This document shows, in pieces, positions 16,140-23,895 of a stretch of 36,020 nt of DNA. Within the stretch, counting starts at the first letter, position 1. The number at the start of each line of letters is the position of its first letter. Origin of the DNA: a virus; IMG/VR virus record IMGVR_UViG_3300044974_000516, positions 1 to 36,020 of that record. One strand, written 5' to 3'. The notes beneath the pieces were generated by a model. That model had not been told where the DNA came from. It searched no databases and saw only the letters and a program-made list of their open reading frames with translations. The position numbers and the translations under genes are program-made.

Positions 16140-16774
16140 GCGTTCCCTACCGCGGCATCTTCTCGCAGCCATCGCAGGCCGAGGCGTTCAGCGCTCGGCC
16201 AGTGGTCGGCCCCACGCTCGCGGGTCACGCGAACGCGCTCAACCATCTCGCGGGCGTCAGGTCCCGCCATTGGCACACAGCGCACGTGACGCAGTTCGCG
16301 GACACGGTCGTGGCCGAGCAGCAGGGCTACGTCAGCGCCACCGAGGGCATCAACCAGACGGCCTACGTGCTGCTGTCGCTCGGGCAGCTGGACTACGCCA
16401 TCGAACTCGCCCTGCTCACATCCTCGCTGCAGGCTGACTACTCGCTGACGCCCATGGTCGACGTCACGCTGCAGACCTTGGCGGGCGCGACCGTTGACCG
16501 TGGCATCATCTTCACGCGCGCCGACAATAGCCTCGTCGCAGACGTGCGTGGCTACGCGGCGAACCGCTACCGCATCATGCCCACGTGGTCGAGGAGCGGG
16601 ACGACGCGGCGCCCTGGACTCGCGACAGGTCTGGTCAAGACGCAGCCCCGAGCGCTGGAGACTGACACGACGGGCGGCACGGCGCGTGGGACGCGGGCGC
16701 TGCTACGCATCGACACGACCTCGTGCCGCATCCATGCGGTCGCGTGGTGTCCTGTCTGGGGAGATACGCTGTGA
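16136..16774 (+). CDS. Tail-tip structural protein, unknown
   Basis: This 212-residue protein starts at GTG 16136 in a GTGA overlap; an upstream TTG at 16124 is disfavoured because it gives a longer overlap. The N-terminus SVPYRGIFSQPSQAEAFSARPVVGPTL is extended, and ALNHLAGVRSRHWHTAHVTQF is rich in His and aromatic residues. The remainder alternates strands. Its C-terminal part (RALLRIDTTSCRIHAVAWCP) is similar in flavour to the C-terminus of the preceding protein (TSACDIHGVLVWGW), which may mean that the two tip proteins share a related end domain. The function is unknown. Confidence 0.6.
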   Translation: MSVPYRGIFSQPSQAEAFSARPVVGPTLAGHANALNHLAGVRSRHWHTAHVTQFADTVVAEQQGYVSATEGINQTAYVLLSLGQLDYAIELALLTSSLQADYSLTPMVDVTLQTLAGATVDRGIIFTRADNSLVADVRGYAANRYRIMPTWSRSGTTRRPGLATGLVKTQPRALETDTTGGTARGTRALLRIDTTSCRIHAVAWCPVWGDTL

Positions 16775-19700
16775 GCCTCGACGACCTGCGCGGGCGGCAG
16801 CTCGCCCTCCTCGTGACCGTGGCGGGTGTCACCGACCGCTACTACTCCGGCCCTGCGCCCGACACGCAGACCATCGAGGGCACGCTGGCGGGGCTCTACC
16901 CACGCGACTATCGCGACATCGAGGCGGTGCTCGACCTCGGCCCCGAGGGTGGCAGCATCGACGACGTCACCGGCATGAGTGAGCAGCAGGCCGTGACGGT
17001 CAAGCTGCTTGCCCAGAACGCGCGCGTCTCGCCTGCCACGGTGACGGGCTCGGCGTGGACGGTTCACCCTGTCTCCACCTTCCGGCGTATTGGCCCGGCT
17101 GGCGCCTCGAGCAAGACGCGCATCGCGGCGACCATCCCTCACGAGCTCGGCCCCACGGATGTCGACGTGGTCGACTCGTCGGGCATCGTCGCGGGCGACA
17201 TCATCCACGTGGGTCTTGAGGCGCTGCAGGTCGGTAGCGTCTCGGGCAACACGTTGCAGAACTGCCTCCGCATCATCGGCCAGACGCGGCGGTATCGGCA
17301 CACCTACGACGCGGTGCGCGGCTGGCAACCCTATGTCACCGAGGCGCCCATCTTCTGGCGCGGTCGCGTGGCCATTGTCCAAGCGGCGCCCGTCGTCGGT
17401 GGGCAGCGGGTCGGCTCGTATCTGGAGATATGGCGCGGCGTCCTCGACCGCGAGGCCGAGTTGGCGCCTGACGGTCTGTCGCTCACCCTGCGCATCGCCT
17501 CGATGACGGCGGCCATGCGCCAGAAGCTCTCAGGCGGCGCGACCTCTGCGCAGCTCGTCCGCGGGTGGCATCACTTCGCGCCTCGGGCAGACGGCGCGGA
17601 CGGCTGCCAGGTCTCCCACGAGCAGGAATGGGACACCGGCGCGGCTGTTCGCACTCCGTACTCCCTGCACGATGCCGACACCATCGAGACGGACGGCAAC
17701 GCATACACGGCTCATTTCAACCTGTTCGACATCTCCCTGCCCGATGGTCACCCACGACAGGGGCGACTGCAGCTGGAGAACGGTGTCGGCGCATCGACTG
17801 TCCACGAGGTCACGGCGCGCAACCTGACGGGCGGCGGCAAGTCTCGCTTCGACGTCAGCCCCAATGCGGTCGCGTTGGTCGGCACTAACGTCGGCGACGC
17901 GGGCAACGTCTCGACCTCCGAGTACTCGACGCTCTCGCTGGTCGACCCGACTGGAGGGGGGGAGATTGTGCGCTGGCCTGACCGCCTGCTCTCCGTCGTC
18001 GCAGGTGCAGACCTGACGCAGCGTGCGTGGAACTTGTCCCGCTGGCAGTGCGAGACGTGGTCACCTGTCACCACGCAGGGCGTCGAGGGACGCTGGGCGA
18101 ACGTGCGCCTGTGGTCCTCGGGTGATGGGTCACATCAGGTGCACCTCGCCCTGCAGGAGCAGGGGCAGGGCGGCGCGCTGCAGGTCCGGTTCGGGCGCGA
18201 CCGTGGCAACGAGAACAGCCTCTGCCTCGGCTGGGATTGGCGCGCGCTCGATGCTGGCGCGTGGCCGAGCAACAAGCTGCGCCGGGTCGACACGAGCGCG
18301 CTCGACCGAAACAACGACGTCGACGCCTACGACGTGCGCGGCCCTGCTCTCGCGTGGGCGCAGGTTGGCGACACTTACCTGCTCGTCACCGACGACGTCT
18401 TCGCAGGCGGGGCGCCTCAGTGGGTGCGTCTTGAGGGCGGCGACGACTACGGCACGCAGTCAGTCATCTACGCTCTGGTCTCTGCCTCGACACCGGCGCT
18501 CGACCCGGACACCGGCGCTCAGGTTGGCTATTCGCTGACGGTCGACCAGTGGTCACCCGAGCGCGACACGTTCATCATCGACCGCGGGACCCCGGTGCAG
18601 GTGACGCCGGTTGCGCGCTTCTTTCAGGAGACGCCATCCCGCGCGGCCGTTGTGCTGCTCGTCTCGGCCGTGGGCGCCCAGACTGAAACCGTGCTCGACT
18701 ACCTGCCGGTAGGTGCGGGACTCGCTGCGACGGACGTGCTGCCCAGCAGTTTCGAGTCGTTCCCCGTCCCCGAGGTGCTGCGCGACTACAACGCGCCCAT
18801 CGACCCCAACGAGACGGTCGAGGACAACATCCGGGACATCCTCACCCTGCTCGGCGCGTCGGTCGTGCAGCGGTACGCACTCGGGCGGCAGTACGTAGCC
18901 CTCGCCCCCATCACCTCGGCCGATGAGCGCGAGGCCGTGTTGACCATCACGGACGCCGAGCTGCTCGTCGATGGGCAGGTGACGAGCGCAGTCGACGGCA
19001 AGGTGGTCCGCGCCTACAAGCTGTCGAGCGACTACAACGACGCGGGCGAGGCGCAGCGCGTCATCACCTACGTGGACAGCGACGCCATCTCTGCGGCCGG
19101 TGGCGACGCTGGCGCCCAGCTCGACATCGACCTGCGCGGCATCGTCCTCGAGGGTGGCGCGGCAGACGCGGCGGTGAACCTGCTCCCTTACGTGCAGCAT
19201 CTCCGCAAGCGGGTCGGCGTGCCTCGCGTGCGCTACCAGCTGGCGGTGAGCCTCGACCTTACCGGGGCGCATGAGGTCGCGCTCGGTGACTGCGTCGTCC
19301 TCACGGCGGCCGCTGCCATCGCCATTGACGGCACCATCGGCGTGACCTCGCAGCCCTGCCGCGTCATGGGCCTTGAGCGCGACTGGCTCAGGAACCGCTT
19401 GAGCCTCACGCTATCCTGCACAGGCGGTCGACCCTCGGGCTACGTGCCGAGCCTGCGCGTGGCGTCCGTTGTCGACCCCGTCACGGTCACCGTGCAGCCC
19501 AACCAGTACACGGCCACCACGGACCCTCGCACCGGCGAGGCTCAGACCGACCTCGGCACGAGCGCGGTGCCATACTTCGCCTCGCAGGACGTCGTCCTCT
19601 GCGTGCCTGCGGGCGCGTGGTCGAGCTCCACAACCCGCACCATCCTCAGCATCGTAGGCGTCACCGTCACGCTCGACGGCGCGCACGGCCTCGCCATCGG

Positions 19701-19818
19701 CGACGACATCGAGCACGCAGGGTGGGCGCTCGTCACCGACCAGGTGCGGCGGTATGCGTACCTCGCCCGGCCTGACGGGACCATTGGCGGGACCGACCCG
19801 GCCAAGAGCATCGGCTGA
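16771..19818 (+). CDS. Large tail-tip / baseplate hub protein
   Basis: This 1015-residue protein is the last and largest gene of the tail-tip block, where the central hub or tip attachment protein is encoded. It starts at GTG 16771 overlapping the previous stop. Residues 1-240 contain hub-like strands (DTQTIEGTLAGLYPRDYRD; YLEIWRGVLDREAELAP), where a virion axis-facing domain reads W-R-G-x-(L/V), a common hub feature. A middle region (about 270-560) contains a carbohydrate-module-like set of strands. The C-terminal third includes DLTGAHEVALGDCVVLTAAA and SLTLSCTGGRPSGYVP, typical of tail hub ends. Assignment is by position, length and pattern, without a diagnostic motif. Confidence 0.66.
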   Translation: MSLDDLRGRQLALLVTVAGVTDRYYSGPAPDTQTIEGTLAGLYPRDYRDIEAVLDLGPEGGSIDDVTGMSEQQAVTVKLLAQNARVSPATVTGSAWTVHPVSTFRRIGPAGASSKTRIAATIPHELGPTDVDVVDSSGIVAGDIIHVGLEALQVGSVSGNTLQNCLRIIGQTRRYRHTYDAVRGWQPYVTEAPIFWRGRVAIVQAAPVVGGQRVGSYLEIWRGVLDREAELAPDGLSLTLRIASMTAAMRQKLSGGATSAQLVRGWHHFAPRADGADGCQVSHEQEWDTGAAVRTPYSLHDADTIETDGNAYTAHFNLFDISLPDGHPRQGRLQLENGVGASTVHEVTARNLTGGGKSRFDVSPNAVALVGTNVGDAGNVSTSEYSTLSLVDPTGGGEIVRWPDRLLSVVAGADLTQRAWNLSRWQCETWSPVTTQGVEGRWANVRLWSSGDGSHQVHLALQEQGQGGALQVRFGRDRGNENSLCLGWDWRALDAGAWPSNKLRRVDTSALDRNNDVDAYDVRGPALAWAQVGDTYLLVTDDVFAGGAPQWVRLEGGDDYGTQSVIYALVSASTPALDPDTGAQVGYSLTVDQWSPERDTFIIDRGTPVQVTPVARFFQETPSRAAVVLLVSAVGAQTETVLDYLPVGAGLAATDVLPSSFESFPVPEVLRDYNAPIDPNETVEDNIRDILTLLGASVVQRYALGRQYVALAPITSADEREAVLTITDAELLVDGQVTSAVDGKVVRAYKLSSDYNDAGEAQRVITYVDSDAISAAGGDAGAQLDIDLRGIVLEGGAADAAVNLLPYVQHLRKRVGVPRVRYQLAVSLDLTGAHEVALGDCVVLTAAAAIAIDGTIGVTSQPCRVMGLERDWLRNRLSLTLSCTGGRPSGYVPSLRVASVVDPVTVTVQPNQYTATTDPRTGEAQTDLGTSAVPYFASQDVVLCVPAGAWSSSTTRTILSIVGVTVTLDGAHGLAIGDDIEHAGWALVTDQVRRYAYLARPDGTIGGTDPAKSIG

Positions 19819-20144
19819 TGCTGCACGGCGACACGTGGGTGATGATTGCGGGCGTAGTCCTAAGCGTCGCGGTCGTTGGCGCTCTGGTCTGGTACGTGAA
19901 CAGCATCATCCCGCAGACGCTGGGTCAACGTGAGTGGCTCACGCGGTTCGTCGCGCTCGTCTTGACCGTGTTTCTCGGCGTCTTCGTGGCCGACGTCATG
20001 GTGAGCTGGGACGTGCAGCTGATGAGCGACGACCTCAGGCGCGGCCTGTTCGATTTGATTAAGAGCATCGTGCTCGTGGTCTTCGGCTACCAGTTCGGCG
20101 CCAAGGCGACGACGGCAGGCGACGACGACAAGCCCGAGCAGTAA
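19818..20144 (+). CDS. Small membrane protein, holin-like
   Basis: This 108-residue protein starts in a TGATG overlap with the hub gene. It has hydrophobic segments at about residues 8-28 (MIAGVVLSVAVVGALVWYV) and 43-63 (FVALVLTVFLGVFVADVMV), and a third weaker one near 81-95 (IVLVVFGYQF), then an acidic tail DDDKPEQ. Three short membrane segments with a charged C-terminus fit a holin, but the endolysin gene lies about 9 kb away near a second holin-like gene. It could instead be a membrane protein involved in DNA entry. It ends the late operon and is followed by a terminator. Confidence 0.6.
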   Translation: MLHGDTWVMIAGVVLSVAVVGALVWYVNSIIPQTLGQREWLTRFVALVLTVFLGVFVADVMVSWDVQLMSDDLRRGLFDLIKSIVLVVFGYQFGAKATTAGDDDKPEQ

Positions 20145-20174
20145 GCGGCGCAAGTCCGCACGGCTCAAGGCTCT

Positions 20175-20214
20175 GCGCACAAGGCGCAAAAAAGTGCGCG
20201 CTCTTTGCTTTTTT
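20175..20214 (+). terminator. Intrinsic terminator between late tail and early genes
   Basis: GCGCAC (20175-20180) pairs with GTGCGC (20194-20199); an alternative inner stem pairs 20184-20188 with 20195-20199. A T-rich run (TTTGCTTTTTT, 20204-20214) follows. It sits directly after the last tail-block gene and directly before the early promoter. Confidence 0.55.
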
Positions 20215-20215
20215 G

Positions 20216-20245
20216 CTTGCGTCCGCAAGTGAAGGCGCATAGATT
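20216..20245 (+). promoter_or_regulatory. Early promoter with overlapping dyad
   Basis: The -35 box TTGCGT (20217-20222) and -10 box TAGATT (20240-20245) are spaced by 17 bp. The -35 lies inside the palindrome CTTGCG-TC-CGCAAG (20216-20229), which can be read as TTGC-N4-GCAA. The same dyad overlaps the -35 box of the promoter at 25002. It likely drives the recombination genes, with the dyad as a candidate operator. Confidence 0.6.
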
Positions 20246-20305
20246 CACCTCATCAGCAAGGCGCTGACGACGACGAACCAAGAGGCCACCGAGCGGTGGG
20301 ACTGA

Positions 20306-20323
20306 CGCCGCTGGGGAGCGGCA
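20306..20323 (+). repeat. Leader hairpin copy 1 (CCGCTGGGGAGCGGCA)
   Basis: The motif forms a stem CCGCT/AGCGG (extended to 6 bp by G/C) with a GGGG loop, lying 12 bases before the ATG at 20335. The identical 16 bases recur before two other early genes (22186-22201 and 25037-25052). Confidence 0.65.
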
Positions 20324-20334
20324 AGGGAGACAAC

Positions 20335-21177
20335 ATGGCAAGCAATACGGACATCATCGCCCAGGCCGACGTGCTCGGCCCCACTGCGCTCGTGGCTGCG
20401 GCCTCGTCGCTGGCGCCCGACGCGCTGCGCGGCAAGCCTCACGACGCGCTCATTGTCCTTATGGCCGGTCGCGAGCTGGGCCTCGCCCCGATGCAGTCGA
20501 TGCGCATGCTCGGCGTCATCAAGGGCAAGGTCACGCTCGCAGCCGACGCCACGGTCGCGCTGGTCCGTCGCTCGGGCGAGTGCCTGCAGTGGCGCCTCGT
20601 CGAGTCGACCGCGCAGCGTGCGACCTACACGACGCAGCGCAAGGGCGACACCGAGCCGACGACGCTGACGTGGACCATCGAGCAGGCGCAGCGCGCGGGG
20701 CTCACTGGCGGGCAGGGCTGGCGCTCCTACCCCGAGGCGATGCTGCGGGCGCGCTGCGCTGCGGCTCTGGCGCGCATCGTCTACCCCGACCTCGTCGCAG
20801 GCATTTACGACCCCGACGAGCTGGCGACCCCGCTCGACTCTGGCAGGGTCGAGACGCTCCGTCCTGTCGAGGCGCCCAAGCCGGTCGTGCAGGTGCTTGA
20901 GGAAGCGCCCAAGGTCGAGCAACTCCCGGTCGCGGTCGACACGCGGTCCGGCCTGACTGGTGAGCTGCTCGGCCTCGGCGACGATGTGCCCGACTACGTC
21001 GAGACGCTGTTGGCGCGCGATGGCCTCGACATCGGCACGGCCCCGCTCGGTCGACTGCGCGGCGCTGTGTCCTACCTGACGACGAGCCGCGGCCGGACTG
21101 CGCTGGCTGCGTGGCGTGCTGAGCGAGACCAGGCGATGGATGCCGAGGTCACCTACGAGACGCAAGGGGAGGGCTGA
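20335..21177 (+). CDS. RecT-like single-strand annealing protein
   Basis: This 280-residue protein has a pattern seen in phage RecT-type recombinases: an opening helical region with KPHDALIVLMAGRELGLAPMQSMRML, quoted in part as GRELGLAPMQSMRMLGVIKG, then KVTLAADATVALV, TIEQAQRAGLTG, and SYPEAMLRARCAAALARI followed by YPDLVAGIYDPDEL. Such proteins anneal complementary single strands during phage recombination and replication. The Ala/Val/Pro-rich linker after residue 185 leads to a smaller C-terminal region. Start ATG 20335 follows GGGAG by about 5 bases; a longer frame from 20296 would run through the leader hairpin and is disfavoured. Neighbouring SSB and RecU-like genes agree with this role. 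Confidence 0.72.
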   Translation: MASNTDIIAQADVLGPTALVAAASSLAPDALRGKPHDALIVLMAGRELGLAPMQSMRMLGVIKGKVTLAADATVALVRRSGECLQWRLVESTAQRATYTTQRKGDTEPTTLTWTIEQAQRAGLTGGQGWRSYPEAMLRARCAAALARIVYPDLVAGIYDPDELATPLDSGRVETLRPVEAPKPVVQVLEEAPKVEQLPVAVDTRSGLTGELLGLGDDVPDYVETLLARDGLDIGTAPLGRLRGAVSYLTTSRGRTALAAWRAERDQAMDAEVTYETQGEG

Positions 21178-21180
21178 GAC

Positions 21181-21411
21181 ATGACAATCGAACAGCAAGT
21201 GGAGCTCGACGTCCTGCGCGTCGAGTGTATGCGGGCGGCGCGTGATGCTCAGGAGCGTGGCGCGGTCGACTTGTCCATCGTGTTCGGGATCGGGGTCTGT
21301 GTCGGGGCGCTCATCTGGTGTGATGCCGAGCCCAGCCGCGGAAACCTCATCAGCCAGCTGCGCGGCTACAAGGCCGAGCTTGAGTCGCTGGGGAGGGGTC
21401 CCAATGTCTGA
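21181..21411 (+). CDS. Small single-TM protein, unknown
   Basis: This 76-residue protein is 3 bp downstream of the recT-like gene. One hydrophobic stretch, LSIVFGIGVCVGALIWC (about 31-47), could span the membrane; charged helices flank it. Its stop overlaps the next gene's ATG. It belongs to the early operon, and no function can be given. Expression is supported by tight packing and a GAG-rich leader region. Confidence 0.6.
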   Translation: MTIEQQVELDVLRVECMRAARDAQERGAVDLSIVFGIGVCVGALIWCDAEPSRGNLISQLRGYKAELESLGRGPNV

Positions 21412-21838
21412 CCTCATCGTGGGCGATAAGGATGGGCGCGGCTTCGACTGGGTGAGCGTCACGCTCGGCGCCTGCCTCGGCGCGACCATCACCTTCATCG
21501 TCGGCAGCCAGAACGGTGAGCAGGTCGGCAAGAGCATCGAGCGCGCTACGGTGCAGTGCATCGACGAGCTCGGCGTGCGTAACAGCGACTCGACCTCGGC
21601 GTGCTGGGACATGCAGGCCGACGCGCTCAACAAGATGGAGTTGCAGCGGCAGGCCATCGACCGTTTGGCCGAGCGCTGCGTGCTCTCGGTGCCACTGGCC
21701 GAGCGGTTGCGCGTGACCAAGACGCGGGACGTAAAGCCCTTCAAGGTTGTCATTCCCGCGCCCAGCTCCAACGCCGGCTCGGCCGATTGGGATGCGGAGG
21801 ACTTCGGCCCCGAGGGCGACCCGGACGGCAAGCCATGA
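21404..21838 (+). CDS. Small membrane-anchored protein, unknown
   Basis: This 144-residue protein starts at ATG 21404, eight bases inside the preceding gene, after GGGGAGGGG. It has a predicted membrane segment at about 16-34 (WVSVTLGACLGATITFIVG) and then a soluble region with Cys residues (TVQCIDELG, SACWDMQAD, ERCVLSV) and an acidic C-terminus (DWDAEDFGPEGDPDG). Two adjacent early genes each with one membrane segment might form a pair, for instance in superinfection exclusion or in anchoring replication; that is speculative. The start is fixed by the Shine-Dalgarno; a longer frame from 21242 runs antisense to sense composition and is rejected. Confidence 0.62.
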   Translation: MSDLIVGDKDGRGFDWVSVTLGACLGATITFIVGSQNGEQVGKSIERATVQCIDELGVRNSDSTSACWDMQADALNKMELQRQAIDRLAERCVLSVPLAERLRVTKTRDVKPFKVVIPAPSSNAGSADWDAEDFGPEGDPDGKP

Positions 21839-22185
21839 CGCACAACCCGGAGACGTGGCTGCGCCACAAGCGGCGCCTCCTCGATGCTTGGTGCGCTCAG
21901 GGTCGGCCGAGCTACCGACGATGGGCGCCTGATGGCTACGACGTCAGCATCGACATGGGCGGCGAGTACGAGACCGAGCTAGTGGTCGAGGCCGAGGAGC
22001 AGCACGAGGAGTCGGCGACCGAGTGGGACGGATACCCCGGCGTGCGTGGTGGCTGGCACGTCTTCGGCGTGTGGCTCCAGCGGCACGGCGCCTGGGTGAA
22101 CATCATGAATCGCATGGGGCGAGACCGCCTTGAGGCAGTACGGCGAGAGCTGCGGGCGATGGGCGCCTGCGGCTACTACAACTGA
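21835..22185 (+). CDS. Small acidic protein, unknown
   Basis: This 116-residue protein starts in an ATGA overlap. The N-terminus is basic (WLRHKRRLLDAWC); the middle is strongly acidic (MGGEYETELVVEAEEQHEESATE), quoted in part as ELVVEAEEQHEESATE; the end is helical (RDRLEAVRRELRAMGAC). No family is recognised. It closes this small early cluster and is followed by the second leader hairpin. Confidence 0.6.
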   Translation: MTHNPETWLRHKRRLLDAWCAQGRPSYRRWAPDGYDVSIDMGGEYETELVVEAEEQHEESATEWDGYPGVRGGWHVFGVWLQRHGAWVNIMNRMGRDRLEAVRRELRAMGACGYYN

Positions 22186-22201
22186 CCGCTGGGGAGCGGC
22201 A
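22186..22201 (+). repeat. Leader hairpin copy 2 (CCGCTGGGGAGCGGCA)
   Basis: The identical 16-base hairpin begins directly after the upstream stop and ends 15 bases before ATG 22217. No new promoter is evident here, so it would act within a polycistronic message. Copies 1 and 2 also share ACTGAC just upstream. Confidence 0.65.
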
Positions 22202-22216
22202 GACAGGAGAATGAGC

Positions 22217-23020
22217 ATGGGAGAAATGAAGTCCAAGGTGATGATGGTCGACCCGGCGCTCGCGCTGGCGTGGCTGCAACGAAACATTGAGACCAACCGA
22301 CCGCTGCGGCCGACTGTCGTGGAAAACTACGCAGACGAGATGAGGCGCGGCGAATGGCATCTGACCCACCAGGGCATCGCGCTCGACATCGACGGCAACC
22401 TCATCGACGGACAGCACCGACTCGCAGCCGTCATCAAGGCCAACGTCATCGTCCCAATGATGGTCACGGTCAACGCGCCTCGGGCCTCGTTCGTCGCGCT
22501 GGATGGTGGCGTCAAGCGCACGCTCGCGGACAGGCTGACGATGCCTCCCGATGTGGTGACTGTCCTGAATGCTGCATGGTGCCTGAAGAAAAACTCAACG
22601 CAGCGCACCACTCCAGCCACTGTCGCGGCGCTGGCGAGCACGGAGTTTGGCGCGGCAACGAAGCGCTTGTTTGAAACCAGTCCGCTGACCAGGCGCAGGG
22701 TCATGTCATCATCCAGCGTCTCGCTGGCGGCCGTGGTGAACATCGTCGAGGGGCAGGACTTCGACTGGGTGGTGGAGCAACGGCGAGTGCTCATCAGCCA
22801 AGACGAGGCGAACGAAACGCCCATGGCCAAGTCGTTTCGCAGGCGGTTCCAAGACCGACGAATCGGCGGCGATATTTTCACGGCCATCGACGTGCTGGCC
22901 TGTGCGTTGCGTGTGTTTGACGCAAGCTGCGCGCATCTGACTGGAGTCAAGCTGTACGAGGGGTGGGAGTCCGCTGCCCGCAGTCGCGTCATCAACGCAC
23001 TCAACAAGGAGAGCAACTGA
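22217..23020 (+). CDS. ParB-like / DGQHR-motif phage protein
   Basis: This 267-residue protein carries the ParB/Srx-like signature [20 protein letters not shown] near residues 62-82, with the preceding [20 protein letters not shown] helix usual in this family. It continues [18 protein letters not shown], a segment common in related phage proteins, and a helical C-terminal domain with VINALNKE at the end. ParB-fold members bind or cleave DNA or hydrolyse nucleotides; the phage members have no proven function. ATG 22217 is chosen over ATG 22211 because AGGAG then has a 7-base spacer. The SSB gene follows after two bases. Confidence 0.7.
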   Translation: MGEMKSKVMMVDPALALAWLQRNIETNRPLRPTVVENYADEMRRGEWHLTHQGIALDIDGNLIDGQHRLAAVIKANVIVPMMVTVNAPRASFVALDGGVKRTLADRLTMPPDVVTVLNAAWCLKKNSTQRTTPATVAALASTEFGAATKRLFETSPLTRRRVMSSSSVSLAAVVNIVEGQDFDWVVEQRRVLISQDEANETPMAKSFRRRFQDRRIGGDIFTAIDVLACALRVFDASCAHLTGVKLYEGWESAARSRVINALNKESN

Positions 23021-23022
23021 AC

Positions 23023-23493
23023 ATGGCAAGCGTCAACAAAGTCATCCTTCTCGGCAACCTCGGCGCGGACCCCGAGGTTCGGTACACGTCGAACGGGCAG
23101 GCGGTTACCGAGCTGCGCATGGCCACAAGCGAGCAGTGGACCGACAAGGACGGGCAGCGGCAGGAGCGGACCGAGTGGCACGCCGTCAGCGTGTGGGGCA
23201 AGACGGCCGAGCTCTGCGGGCAGCATCTGGCCAAGGGGCGCTCGGTGTACGTCGAGGGGCGGTTGGAGTCGCGCGAGTACACCGACAAGGAGGGCGTCAA
23301 GCGCAAGGTCTGGGAGATCCGCGCCGACAAGGTGACGTTCCTCGGCGGAACCAAGCGGGACGAAGACCGGCCCTCGGCGAGCGACGCGCTGTGGATGGGG
23401 CAAGGCGCGCCCAAGGTGGCAGACCGAGTGCGCAGCAACCCGCCATTCTCCAAGCCCACGACGCCTGACGACTCGGACCCTATCCCGTTCTGA
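23023..23493 (+). CDS. ssb: Single-stranded DNA-binding protein
   Basis: This 156-residue OB-fold protein has the classic SSB opening [20 protein letters not shown] and continues through [35 protein letters not shown] and VTFLGG. The C-terminus DDSDPIPF is the conserved acidic tail that recruits partner proteins. It coats single-stranded DNA at the fork and supports the RecT-like, RecU-like and replication proteins encoded nearby. It starts at ATG 23023 after AAGGAG. Its stop codon touches the iteron-like array. Confidence 0.95.
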   Translation: MASVNKVILLGNLGADPEVRYTSNGQAVTELRMATSEQWTDKDGQRQERTEWHAVSVWGKTAELCGQHLAKGRSVYVEGRLESREYTDKEGVKRKVWEIRADKVTFLGGTKRDEDRPSASDALWMGQGAPKVADRVRSNPPFSKPTTPDDSDPIPF

Positions 23494-23541
23494 TTGCGCA
23501 GGATTGCGTAGGATTGCGTAGCGCGCAATGCGAGCGCAATC
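23492..23541. repeat. Iteron-like array of GATTGCGYAG
   Basis: Three contiguous 10-bp direct repeats, GATTGCGCAG (23492-23501), GATTGCGTAG (23502-23511) and GATTGCGTAG (23512-23521), are followed by two inverted copies of the core (CGCAAT at 23524-23529 and 23535-23540). The array is intergenic and begins at the ssb stop. A 10-bp period puts the repeats on one DNA face, as for initiator or repressor binding. The HTH gene downstream is a candidate binder. Confidence 0.75.
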
Positions 23542-23596
23542 ACCGACAAGCCTAGCAATCGGGGCGTGCTCGCTGACGTGGGCGCGCCCTTTTAGT

Positions 23597-23625
23597 TTGC
23601 GTGTGGATTGCCGCACGGATACAGT
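23597..23625 (+). promoter_or_regulatory. Early promoter for HTH/replication genes
   Basis: The -35 box TTGCGT (23597-23602), a 17-bp spacer and the -10 box TACAGT (23620-23625) match the promoter at 25002-25029 in both boxes. It lies between the iteron array and the HTH gene. The rest of the 162-bp gap holds no gene. Confidence 0.65.
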
Positions 23626-23655
23626 AAGACGCCCAACTGATGGGCAAGGAGAACC

Positions 23656-23895
23656 ATGTTCAACATCGGCGCGTGGGAGGCATCGGGCCTCACAATCAAG
23701 GCTCTCGCAGAGGCGGCAGGCGTGTCGTTTTCAACGGCTTGGCGCTGGATTCACAAGGGCGCGACGCCCTCCCCGCTGGCGCGGCGACGCCTGGTCAAGC
23801 TCGGCCTGTGGGCGCAACGCTCCAAGGTGACCAAGCCGACGCAGGCCCAGGTCGATGCGGCCAAGCGCATACTCGCAGCGGCGGACGCGCAGTGA
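23656..23895 (+). CDS. Small HTH DNA-binding protein, regulator candidate
   Basis: This 79-residue protein has a clear helix-turn-helix: LTIKALAEAAGVSFSTAWRW (about residues 12-31), where AEAAGVS is the turn and STAWRWI the recognition helix. The C-terminal half is basic and helical (QAQVDAAKRILAAADAQ). ATG 23656 follows AAGGAG by 5 bases. It is the only compact Cro/repressor-like protein in the window, and it lies directly after the iteron array and its promoter, so it may bind GATTGCGYAG or the TTGC-N4-GCAA dyads. It could alternatively be an Xis/AlpA-like accessory factor. The end overlaps the next gene (GTGA). Confidence 0.72.
   Translation: MFNIGAWEASGLTIKALAEAAGVSFSTAWRWIHKGATPSPLARRRLVKLGLWAQRSKVTKPTQAQVDAAKRILAAADAQ

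Noticed and set aside
20245-21867. Minus-strand frame of 540 codons opposite the RecT-like gene
   Set aside because: No start signal, no recognisable domain, spans a promoter and several well supported plus-strand genes.
23492-23541. CRISPR array
   Set aside because: Repeats are 10 bp and contiguous, without unique spacers, and no cas gene is present.
22327-23616. Minus-strand frame of 429 codons opposite ParB-like and ssb genes
   Set aside because: It is the antisense shadow of ssb, whose OB-fold and acidic tail are unmistakable.
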